Virus record (IMG/VR): IMGVR_UViG_3300026521_000148
Span: 1 to 64,000 of that record
DNA from: a virus
Reading direction: 5' to 3' (one strand)
DNA length: 64,000 nt
The notes below the pieces were generated by a model, which had not been told where the DNA came from, did no database searches, and was given only the letters and a program-made list of their open reading frames with translations. The first letter of the stretch is position 1. The number at the start of each line of letters is the position of its first letter. A program made the position numbers and the translations under genes. Positions 45,761 through 53,487 of this stretch are shown one piece after another.

Positions 45761-47203
45761 ATGATGGATAATATAGAAGAGAATGATAATATTGTAGTAG
45801 CTTTTGTTTATTGTGATGGTAGTGCTGGGCCGACTAATCCCGGACCAACAGGTTATGGGGTACATATAACGATAGCTGATTCTAAAACTAAACCTAAGAA
45901 TGTATTAGGTAAATACAAGTTAACACCTGACGGATATAAAACAACAGTTGATTTTAAATTAAGAGATGACAAAACATTACTAGGGTTACTTCATTGTGTG
46001 GAGTTATATGGTTATACTGATGATACGAGTACAACTAACAATACAGCAGAATTAGATGCCGTTATCGAGTCTATAAGTAAAATAAAACATATAGAAAAGA
46101 CTATAGATATGAAAATAGATAAGTTAGATTTTAAATGCGACTCCACTTACGTCCTTAACGCTGCTAATAAGATTCTAAATAACGAAATGGATTTAGAAAA
46201 TGTAGTTGCTAATGCTGATAGAATAAAGAAACTATCTGAATCTATACATAGTATAAAAAATGATTATGTTGTTTCTTTTAAAAAGGTTAATGCGCATACT
46301 GATGATCTAGGTAATAATAGAGCAGATATGTTAGCTAACATGGGTAGGATGTTACGTAAAAAACCGAATAGAGCTAATTTTAATATTTATATAGGGGATA
46401 GTGATTTCTGGAAGGATCCTGTAGTAGATGCAGATCTATACCACTTTAAACAATTATTTAGTTTCTATCCTGATGTAGTTACTGCTGATAGAAGTTATTA
46501 TGGTCTTAATTATAAGAAAGAATCTGAGATAGGTAAGAAGATGAGTTATGTTAGTTACACTATATTAAAAACAAAAGAAACCAATAAAGTTATTTTTGAT
46601 ACTATAAAAACTATTAGGGATGTATTAGGGGAGTCTTATGTACCGTATATAATAAGACTTAAAGAATTACTTAATAAAAATATATTAAGAGATTATCTTA
46701 GATATAAAGACGATTACTTAATATTAAGTAATAATAAGTATCTAACTATTAAAACTATACAGGGTGAAGAAGTTGCTAGGGAGTTATATCCGGCTGGGTT
46801 AAGTAACATAGTGCAAGATAAGTTTTTAGATTACGAAAAAGAGTTACATGAGTATTTTAAAGATGATAAAGTATTACCTATAGATTATATAGATATAACT
46901 GATATGTTGTATACTAAAGATGCTAAAGGTAAGAACATACTTAAGAAAGATATAAAGAATGATAAGTTTATAATAAAAACAAGTTATGAGAAAACTAAGA
47001 TAAATCTGGTTATGAAATATGACCTACCTCCTAGAAATACATTACGTAGATTAGAGAGTAAAGATCCTAAGGCTATATTAATGGTTACTGATAAGGGTGG
47101 TATGATAGAATATAAGATACTCATACTCCTTAATAATGATGATGTTATCTTAACAGTTAATGCATATAGTAATAAACTTATAAAAAAGAAAACTAAAAAG
47201 TAG
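45761..47203 (+). CDS. RNase H fused to a unique C-terminal domain (480 aa)
   Basis: The N-terminal ~200 residues are RNase HI: VYCDGSAGPTNPGPTGYG (first Asp), TTNNTAELDAVIESI (Glu), FKCDSTYVLNA (Asp) and NAHTDDLGNNRADMLAN (His loop and last Asp). It cleaves RNA in RNA/DNA hybrids, for example replication primers. The next ~280 residues are not recognised; they are charged, with no membrane segment, and could bind nucleic acid or a replication partner. Total length is about three times that of bacterial RNase HI. The preceding AAAAGGACAT places the start at 45761 or at the second Met. Confidence 0.85.
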   Translation: MMDNIEENDNIVVAFVYCDGSAGPTNPGPTGYGVHITIADSKTKPKNVLGKYKLTPDGYKTTVDFKLRDDKTLLGLLHCVELYGYTDDTSTTNNTAELDAVIESISKIKHIEKTIDMKIDKLDFKCDSTYVLNAANKILNNEMDLENVVANADRIKKLSESIHSIKNDYVVSFKKVNAHTDDLGNNRADMLANMGRMLRKKPNRANFNIYIGDSDFWKDPVVDADLYHFKQLFSFYPDVVTADRSYYGLNYKKESEIGKKMSYVSYTILKTKETNKVIFDTIKTIRDVLGESYVPYIIRLKELLNKNILRDYLRYKDDYLILSNNKYLTIKTIQGEEVARELYPAGLSNIVQDKFLDYEKELHEYFKDDKVLPIDYIDITDMLYTKDAKGKNILKKDIKNDKFIIKTSYEKTKINLVMKYDLPPRNTLRRLESKDPKAILMVTDKGGMIEYKILILLNNDDVILTVNAYSNKLIKKKTKK

Positions 47204-47226
47204 TATATGGGATCACCCATATACTA
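47201..47226 (+). terminator. Hairpin terminator
   Basis: TAGTATATGGG / CCCATATACTA 11-bp stem with a 4-nt loop after the RNase H gene. The T-tract after it (CTCTTTTCATTTTG) is moderate. Confidence 0.7.
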
Positions 47227-47295
47227 TATATCCTCTTTTCATTTTGTTGCTAATTTATTCGGTATCTCTATTGAATTTTATTTAAAGGAGTTACT

Positions 47296-48066
47296 ATGCG
47301 TATTTTAATACCATTGTTTATTTTGTCATTTTTATTACATGCAGGATGTCCTGTTAAAACTTATATACCTGTAAAGGCTAAAGAGTTAGCACCTATTATA
47401 GTTTCAGAAGTCGCTACTATAATACCTGAATATAACAGACCTTATTATTTCCAGTCACTTATAGAACATGAATCATGTGTTGCGTTATGTGGTAATGGAT
47501 ATTGGGCTAGAAGATGCTATAGCCCTGTATCCGAGCTTAAAACTAAAAGAGAGCAAGGTGTTGGTTTTTTTCAGTTAACTAGAACATTTAGAAAAGATGG
47601 TAGAATAAGATGGGATATCGTAGCAACGCTAAAAAAGAAACATCCCAAAGAACTACATGAACTAAACTGGGACAATATAAAACAGAGACCTGATTTACAA
47701 ATAAAGGCTGGTCTTTTACTATGGCGTGATAACTATAGAAAGTTAGCGTCAACCATACCAGTAGAGGAGAGAGTTTATTTTGCTGATAGTATCTATAATG
47801 GTGGTGGGTATGTATATAAAGAAAGAAGGATATGTAAACTAAGAAAAGGTTGTGATCCTGATGTTTGGTTCGATAACGTAGAACTAATAAAGGACGTTAG
47901 AGGAAAAAAGAAATTATATGGTAATAGAACAGCATGGGATATAAATAGACATCATGTTAAAGATGTTACTAAAACAAGAATAGATAAGTATAAAAAATAT
48001 GACGAGTCTAAGATATCATATTGTAAAGAAAATAACGGAACCATAACTTTTGGGTATAAGTTTTAG
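47296..48066 (+). CDS. Exported lytic transglycosylase-like endolysin (256 aa)
   Basis: Probably degrades host peptidoglycan. The hydrophobic N-terminus (MRILIPLFILSFLLHAGC) is a signal peptide ending in a lipobox-like L-H-A-G-C, so the product may be a lipoprotein or a secreted enzyme. The catalytic core resembles SLT enzymes: FQSLIEHESCVALCGNGYW (Glu near residue 57-59) followed by GVGFFQLTRTF and, later, YFADSIYNGGGYVYKERR. The cysteine-rich extra loops are unusual. Sec export would let it act without a pore-forming holin. It could serve lysis or peptidoglycan remodelling. Confidence 0.75.
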   Translation: MRILIPLFILSFLLHAGCPVKTYIPVKAKELAPIIVSEVATIIPEYNRPYYFQSLIEHESCVALCGNGYWARRCYSPVSELKTKREQGVGFFQLTRTFRKDGRIRWDIVATLKKKHPKELHELNWDNIKQRPDLQIKAGLLLWRDNYRKLASTIPVEERVYFADSIYNGGGYVYKERRICKLRKGCDPDVWFDNVELIKDVRGKKKLYGNRTAWDINRHHVKDVTKTRIDKYKKYDESKISYCKENNGTITFGYKF

Positions 48067-48094
48067 TAGTATGTGGTTAATACCACATACTACT
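48065..48094. terminator. Bidirectional hairpin terminator
   Basis: AGTAGTATGTGGT / ACCACATACTACT perfect 13-bp stem with a 4-nt loop between convergent genes, followed on the plus strand by GTTTCTTTTC. Confidence 0.85.
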
Positions 48095-48266
48095 GTTTCT
48101 TTTCTATAATATTTCTATACTTATCTGGTATAGATTCATATACCTCATTAGCTTTTTCTTTGTTAAGTTCTTTTAAAACTTTATCACACCACACATAACA
48201 CATATACTCATCGAAGTTAGTAGCGTCATAGTGTTTCTTAAAATAATATAACTTTTCTCTATCCAT
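48090..48266 (-). CDS. Small hypothetical protein (58 aa)
   Basis: A charged, Tyr- and Lys-rich small protein beginning MDREKLYYFKKHYDATNF. Its ATG overlaps the 3' end of the 79-aa gene by 8 nt, so it is translationally coupled. Its stop lies in the terminator at 48065-48094. No family recognised. Confidence 0.65.
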   Translation of the reverse strand: MDREKLYYFKKHYDATNFDEYMCYVWCDKVLKELNKEKANEVYESIPDKYRNIIEKKQ

Positions 48267-48498
48267 TATTTAGCCCACCTGGAACAACTACGGTTATCTT
48301 AAGTCCTTCAGACTCTACATTTTCTATAAGATATTTCTCCACACATGCGTTATCTGTAAATGTGTACTTAGGTATATGATATCTCGTTTCTACCTTATTC
48401 GTATCTCTTATCTGGAGCATGATAGTACTTTCATTTACATCATGCTCAAACTTTAAACTAAATTCCACGCCTGATAGGCTTGTTAATGTCTTATCCAT
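48259..48498 (-). CDS. Hypothetical protein (79 aa)
   Basis: Not recognised. A small beta-rich soluble protein in the operon 52156-48090; AAGGAAA precedes its ATG. Confidence 0.7.
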   Translation of the reverse strand: MDKTLTSLSGVEFSLKFEHDVNESTIMLQIRDTNKVETRYHIPKYTFTDNACVEKYLIENVESEGLKITVVVPGGLNNG

Positions 48499-48507
48499 AA
48501 CATTTCC

Positions 48508-49536
48508 TTATTTATTATTTATCTTATCACATAGTACTTTTAATACATAGTTTTTATCTTTAGAATACCTAACATCATCTGGTATAGTAATGTTAGTATC
48601 GTCTTCGATTTTTCTATAAAGTAATGTGAATCTTTTATACTTTGTTAGTCCATCTGTATTAAAACTAATTATATCAGGAAACTCTTCCTCTAATTTATAC
48701 CGTAAATCATCAGTCCATGTCCTGTTGATATAGTCTATAATAACTTTATGGCTACCGTAAGTATCAAAATCGTCCTCATACATATCTATAACAGATTTTT
48801 TTACATCATATACAAACTTCCTAACTATATGAGATTTAATATCGTTTATATCTATATTAAGTATATCTTCTAGTAAACCCATAGGACACCATTCTTTATC
48901 CTCATAAGCGCTACCTTGTAATACTTTAGTTCTGGGTATAAATGTATGTGTACCATATAACGGTTCCGGTAGGTCTACATTTATATATAGATAATCATCA
49001 TAGTTAACGTCTAATTCTAGTAACTCTTCATTAGGTATATCTAAATTAACTAAATATCCTAACGTAACAGTAAACTCCTCATAAACACCATCTCTATAGA
49101 ACTTATCATAATCTCTTAAAACATAGTTACTTTTATCAAGTTGCCTAACTATAGTTAATGGATCATCTTTCATTGCTGTATATAACTCTTCACTTATAAC
49201 TCTATCAGACTGTTTTGTTTGTAAATGCCTGATGTCGTCTTTTGTTCTTATTTCTATCTTAACAGGTATAAGGTTAAGTAAATCTTTAACCTCTTGCCCT
49301 ATGTACAATAAAGGAACAGGGTATTCTAAATACTTATAACTTTTATCCTTAAGCAAACTAAGATCTTCTAATGCCGGGTTATTGGATTTAGTTATTATGT
49401 TAAGTTTATTTATGAGATTCTGAACATCGGTATCAGAAGGAACGACAGGAAACAATAATGCTTCCTTAAGTGTCGTTACTGTAAGAGTTTTATAATAAGT
49501 GAATCGAAATATATCTCTATTCTCATCAACTAGCAT
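48508..49536 (-). CDS. Hypothetical protein (342 aa)
   Basis: Not recognised. A soluble, acidic, Tyr-rich protein without signal or membrane segment. It overlaps the upstream membrane-protein gene by 11 nt. Confidence 0.75.
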   Translation of the reverse strand: MLVDENRDIFRFTYYKTLTVTTLKEALLFPVVPSDTDVQNLINKLNIITKSNNPALEDLSLLKDKSYKYLEYPVPLLYIGQEVKDLLNLIPVKIEIRTKDDIRHLQTKQSDRVISEELYTAMKDDPLTIVRQLDKSNYVLRDYDKFYRDGVYEEFTVTLGYLVNLDIPNEELLELDVNYDDYLYINVDLPEPLYGTHTFIPRTKVLQGSAYEDKEWCPMGLLEDILNIDINDIKSHIVRKFVYDVKKSVIDMYEDDFDTYGSHKVIIDYINRTWTDDLRYKLEEEFPDIISFNTDGLTKYKRFTLLYRKIEDDTNITIPDDVRYSKDKNYVLKVLCDKINNK

Positions 49537-49876
49537 TATATGCTACTATAGAAGCTGCTATAATGATAGCGTAAGCTAATATACGTATAGACTTAGCTAT
49601 AAGGGCGGAACCAGCCCCTTGTGGTGTTTCAACTGCCTTAAGCCTTAAATCCTCTTCTTTACCATATATAACATCTATAAAGAAGTCGGGTAAGAACTCT
49701 ATAACAACAATACTAGCTAACGCTATAACAAAGATATTTATCGTCATGATCATGCCTACACCAAATGTTAGGTTCTGAAATACTTTAGTATCAGGGTCCG
49801 TACTTAAATAGTACAACACGAACATAACTATAGTAATAACCATAGCCAACTTTCTTTTTATTTTAACTATATCCAT
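49526..49876 (-). CDS. Membrane protein with three predicted helices (116 aa)
   Basis: Membrane helices at about residues 11-28, 36-63 and 92-114, with a charged loop (about 67-90) between the last two. Size and topology would fit a class I holin or a small accessory membrane protein, but the lysis genes are elsewhere (29.5-30.4 and 47.3 kb). Preceded by AAGGAGC and co-transcribed with DNA ligase. Confidence 0.72.
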   Translation of the reverse strand: MDIVKIKRKLAMVITIVMFVLYYLSTDPDTKVFQNLTFGVGMIMTINIFVIALASIVVIEFLPDFFIDVIYGKEEDLRLKAVETPQGAGSALIAKSIRILAYAIIIAASIVAYNAS

Positions 49877-49898
49877 TATAGCTCCTTTTTGATTTAAC

Positions 49899-51833
49899 TC
49901 ACTTTATTAAAGTTAATAGTTCTTCATAAGTGAGTATCTTTTTATTAAGTAGTTTAGCTTTATTTAGTTTACTACCGGGACTTTCACCATATACTAACAT
50001 AGTGGTATCTTTCGTAACTGAACTAACTATATCCCCACCACTATCCTCTATTATCTTTTTAACTTTAGATTTACCATTAGGGAAGCTGCCTGTTAAAACT
50101 ATCTTCTCCCCAGATAACTTACCAACTGTATTAGACTTTACTTTTAAATTAAGAATTTGTTTAAATTCACTTATCATGTTCTTATGTTTATGCATATAGT
50201 TATCAAATGCTTCAGCTATCTCCTCACCTATGCCATCCTCTTTCATAAGTTCTTCTTTAGTAAAGTTTAGTAAATCCATACCGTATTTAGCTGTTAATCT
50301 TTTAGCTAATGTCCTACCGAAGTTAGGGATACCTAAAGCAGCTATAAACCTATCTAATTCTACATCTTTACTAGTATCTATAGATTTAAGGAGTTTATCG
50401 ACTCCTTTCATAGTGAACCCACCTACTGAATAAACATCATCTGGTTGTAATTTATATATATCTACTAAAGATTTTATATAACCAGCATCTACTAATTTAT
50501 TTATAACACTAGGTCCAAGTCCATCTATATTCATATAGTCTCTACCTACAAAATGCATAATCTTTCTACCTATACGAGAAGGACATTCTTCGTTAGGACA
50601 TTTTATATAAGTATCCTCTTTAATAACACCTGTACCACACGTAGGGCAATGTTCTGGTTCTTTAACTACTTTAACTGTATCATCTCTCCTTTCTTTAAAT
50701 ACATGTGTTATCTTTGGTATGATGTCACCAGACTTTATAAGTATAATGTAATCATTTATACGTATATCCTTTCTTTTTATCTCTTGGTAATTATGTAATG
50801 TCACTCTGGATACAACTGACCCATCTATAAGCGTTGGTTCTAATATAGCTACTGGTGTTATAATGCCTGTTCTACCTACTTGTGTTTTAATATCTATGAT
50901 CTTAGTAGTCTTCTCTACTGGTTCAAATTTCATAGCTACTGACCATTTAGGATATTTAACGGTATAGCCTATTTTATCATGCATAGTAGTTTTATTTACC
51001 TTAAATACGACGCCATCTAGTCCATAATTGTAACTATCCCTCTTATTAGTATATTTACTAACAACTTCTTCTAATAGATCGGGTCTACATACAAACATTT
51101 GTTCAGCTGCTTTAAAATTAAGGTTCTTTAATATCTCATTACCTTCCTGTAATGACTCTATGTCGCTATCCTTTAACTCCCATGCTAAAAACTCTAATCC
51201 CCTTTCTTTAACAACTCTACTATCTAAACTTCTAATAGCGCCAGCTGCAGCATTTCTAGGGTTAGCTAATAATGCCTCCCCGTTATTTTCACGTTTCTTA
51301 TTAATTATATCAAACCTCTTCTTAGACATAACAACCTCACCATTTACTATAATCTTTCTCTTTAAAGATATTGTTAATGGTATATTTCCTATATATTTAG
51401 CATTACTAAAAACATCTTCACCTATGAGTCCATTACCTCTAGTTATAGCATGTTTTAACTCACCATCTTCATAAACTAAACTTAACGTTAGTCCATCATA
51501 CTTTGGTTCAGCTATTAGACATAATCTACCATATTTATCTATAATGTTTTCGTACCATTTAACAAAATCATCTATAGTAAATATATCTTGTTGTGAGTAT
51601 AATCTTATCTCATGCTCTAATTTCTTAAAACTACTAGCAACTTCATACCCGACCTTTTGAGTAGGTGATAATGGATGGATAAAATTATGTTTAAGTTCGT
51701 ACTCTTTTAACTCTTTCATAAGGTTATCATATTCATCATCACTTGCTAATAGTGTATCAGAATTATAATATGCGTCAGAAAGCTTTTTAAGGTACCTTAT
51801 AGCCTCTGAATATTCTTCCCTAGTAGATATCAT
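49899..51833 (-). CDS. ligA: NAD-dependent DNA ligase (LigA, 644 aa)
   Basis: Full-length bacterial-type ligase that seals nicks using NAD+. Domain order: N-terminal NAD-binding Ia region; adenylation domain with K111 in AEPKYDGLTLS; OB-fold (KYPKWSVAMKFEP, VGRTGIITPVA); a four-Cys zinc finger (CPTCGTG...CPNEECPS); helix-hairpin-helix motifs (IDGLGPSVINKL, LMKEDGIGEEIAEA); and a C-terminal BRCT domain (KIVLTGSFPNGKSKVKKII). All expected parts are present, so it should be active. It overlaps the upstream 108-aa gene by 4 nt. Confidence 0.95.
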   Translation of the reverse strand: MISTREEYSEAIRYLKKLSDAYYNSDTLLASDDEYDNLMKELKEYELKHNFIHPLSPTQKVGYEVASSFKKLEHEIRLYSQQDIFTIDDFVKWYENIIDKYGRLCLIAEPKYDGLTLSLVYEDGELKHAITRGNGLIGEDVFSNAKYIGNIPLTISLKRKIIVNGEVVMSKKRFDIINKKRENNGEALLANPRNAAAGAIRSLDSRVVKERGLEFLAWELKDSDIESLQEGNEILKNLNFKAAEQMFVCRPDLLEEVVSKYTNKRDSYNYGLDGVVFKVNKTTMHDKIGYTVKYPKWSVAMKFEPVEKTTKIIDIKTQVGRTGIITPVAILEPTLIDGSVVSRVTLHNYQEIKRKDIRINDYIILIKSGDIIPKITHVFKERRDDTVKVVKEPEHCPTCGTGVIKEDTYIKCPNEECPSRIGRKIMHFVGRDYMNIDGLGPSVINKLVDAGYIKSLVDIYKLQPDDVYSVGGFTMKGVDKLLKSIDTSKDVELDRFIAALGIPNFGRTLAKRLTAKYGMDLLNFTKEELMKEDGIGEEIAEAFDNYMHKHKNMISEFKQILNLKVKSNTVGKLSGEKIVLTGSFPNGKSKVKKIIEDSGGDIVSSVTKDTTMLVYGESPGSKLNKAKLLNKKILTYEELLTLIK

Positions 51834-52156
51834 CTAATCCTCCCTTCTATAGCGTCTAGTGGTCTTATAGGTTTATTTTTACCACAACCTTTTCTTAAAA
51901 TATATTTACCATTAAACATAGGTAATAAGCAAAGTTTATATCTCTCACAATACCAACCTAGCTTATTGTTATTTTTAATGTTAACAGGGTAACGTGGTTT
52001 ATTAACTGGGTTACCTACACAATCCCTTATTTCCAATGTTAAGACGTCTCTATCTAGTTTAATATTAAGTTTATCACTTTCTTTAAACAACATAGTTAAA
52101 AAAGATAAAACATCTTTAACAACGAAGCTACCGAAATCTACACTATCCATAGCCAC
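51830..52156 (-). CDS. Hypothetical protein (108 aa) upstream of DNA ligase
   Basis: Not recognised. A basic C-terminal half (KGCGKNKPIRPLDAIEGRIR) suggests nucleic-acid contact. It overlaps ligA by 4 nt and lies behind a class I motif, so it opens the operon. Confidence 0.72.
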   Translation of the reverse strand: MAMDSVDFGSFVVKDVLSFLTMLFKESDKLNIKLDRDVLTLEIRDCVGNPVNKPRYPVNIKNNNKLGWYCERYKLCLLPMFNGKYILRKGCGKNKPIRPLDAIEGRIR

Positions 52157-52186
52157 TCCTTCATATGTTAATAATTAGTATAACTA

Positions 52187-52210
52187 TACTATATTAATAA
52201 TATATACTTA
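52187..52210 (-). promoter_or_regulatory. Class I promoter-like motif between divergent genes
   Basis: TACTATATTAATAATATATA on the plus strand, 31-54 nt before the 108-aa gene; nrdB starts in the opposite direction at 52288. Confidence 0.6.
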
Positions 52211-52287
52211 TAATATAATCAATACCAAAAGTAATCTTTTTAAAAGAACTTTTAATCTGAACATAATAGTATAAAAAGGATGAAAAT

Positions 52288-53478
52288 ATGAGTGAAAAGA
52301 ACACAAATAGTGGTAGTAATAAATGTTTATTATATAGCGATAAACTTATAAAATTTATAGATGAACCGATGTTCTTTGGTAGCGGTAAGAACACGCAACG
52401 TTATGACGAAATGAAATACGAGTGGTTCGACAAGAATAATAATAAACAACAGGGGCATGACTGGGCATGGGATGAGATAACTAGTTCTGGTGATATCGTA
52501 GACCATGAACAGAAGCTTAGCGATGCTATGCGTTTTGTAACTAAGAAAGGATTACAGAGGGCTATCTTCTTAGATAGCGTTAACGGTCGTGGTCCAGTGT
52601 TAATGTTTGGACAAGTAACAACTATACCTGAACTAGAAGCTGTTATAACAACATGGCAGCACTTCGAAGTTAATAAACATAGTAGAACTTATACAAAACA
52701 CTTAAGAGCTTTGTATACTAACCCAGGTGAAGTGTTCGATGAGTCATTCACAGATCCTAATCTAACTAAGATAGCTAACTCTATCGCTGGTCCATATAAT
52801 GCTGCATATAAAGCTGTTATAGAGTATATCTATAAAACTCTATTCGATATAGAGTTAACAGAAGAGGATATGCGTAGAATTAAATCAGCTTTCATCATGG
52901 CTTGGGTAGAAGTTAATATTTTAGAAGGCATAAGATTCTATCCTTTCTTTAGTACAGTATGGGCTTACAACCATACACATAAATACATGAATGAACTAAC
53001 AGGTGATCTTATTTTTATCGCTAGAGATGAGAATGAACATCTTAAGTTAACACAACATGTTATCCATAAACTAAAGATGTACGAGATGGAAGGATTTAAA
53101 GATATCTTTAAGTCACTTATACCAAAAATAAAAGAAAGATATTACACAGCTCTATTAGAAGAATTTGAATGGATAGATTATCTGTTTAGTAACGGCAGTT
53201 ATGTAGGTATGAATGCTAAGATATGTAAAGCTTATGTTGTATATTTAACTATAAGAAGAATGCGTGCTATAGGCATAGAGCCTGATGTTGATAGAATAGG
53301 AGGAGTTCTTATAGAAGATAACCCTATCCCTTGGACAGAAGATTATATCGTTAATGATGATGAAGAGAAGTTACCTCAGGAAGAGAACGTTCTTAATTAT
53401 ATAGTTAATGCAGTTAACGATGATCTAACTCCTTCGAAAAGAAAAGAGTTATTAACAACATATTTAAAAAATCTATAA
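52288..53478 (+). CDS. nrdB: Class Ia ribonucleotide reductase small subunit NrdB (396 aa)
   Basis: Carries the di-iron/tyrosyl radical that starts deoxynucleotide synthesis. Ligands and radical residue are visible: Asp in IFLDSVNGRGP, Glu and His in TTWQHFEVNKHSRTY (with the radical Tyr in HSRTY), Glu in NILEGIRFYPFF, and Glu/His in IARDENEHL. Compared with E. coli (E-T-I-H) the spacing between the first helix Glu and His is one residue longer here (E-V-N-K-H). It lies 9 nt before nrdA, as an nrdBA operon. AAAAGGATG precedes the ATG. Confidence 0.92.
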   Translation: MSEKNTNSGSNKCLLYSDKLIKFIDEPMFFGSGKNTQRYDEMKYEWFDKNNNKQQGHDWAWDEITSSGDIVDHEQKLSDAMRFVTKKGLQRAIFLDSVNGRGPVLMFGQVTTIPELEAVITTWQHFEVNKHSRTYTKHLRALYTNPGEVFDESFTDPNLTKIANSIAGPYNAAYKAVIEYIYKTLFDIELTEEDMRRIKSAFIMAWVEVNILEGIRFYPFFSTVWAYNHTHKYMNELTGDLIFIARDENEHLKLTQHVIHKLKMYEMEGFKDIFKSLIPKIKERYYTALLEEFEWIDYLFSNGSYVGMNAKICKAYVVYLTIRRMRAIGIEPDVDRIGGVLIEDNPIPWTEDYIVNDDEEKLPQEENVLNYIVNAVNDDLTPSKRKELLTTYLKNL

Positions 53479-53487
53479 GGAGAAAAG

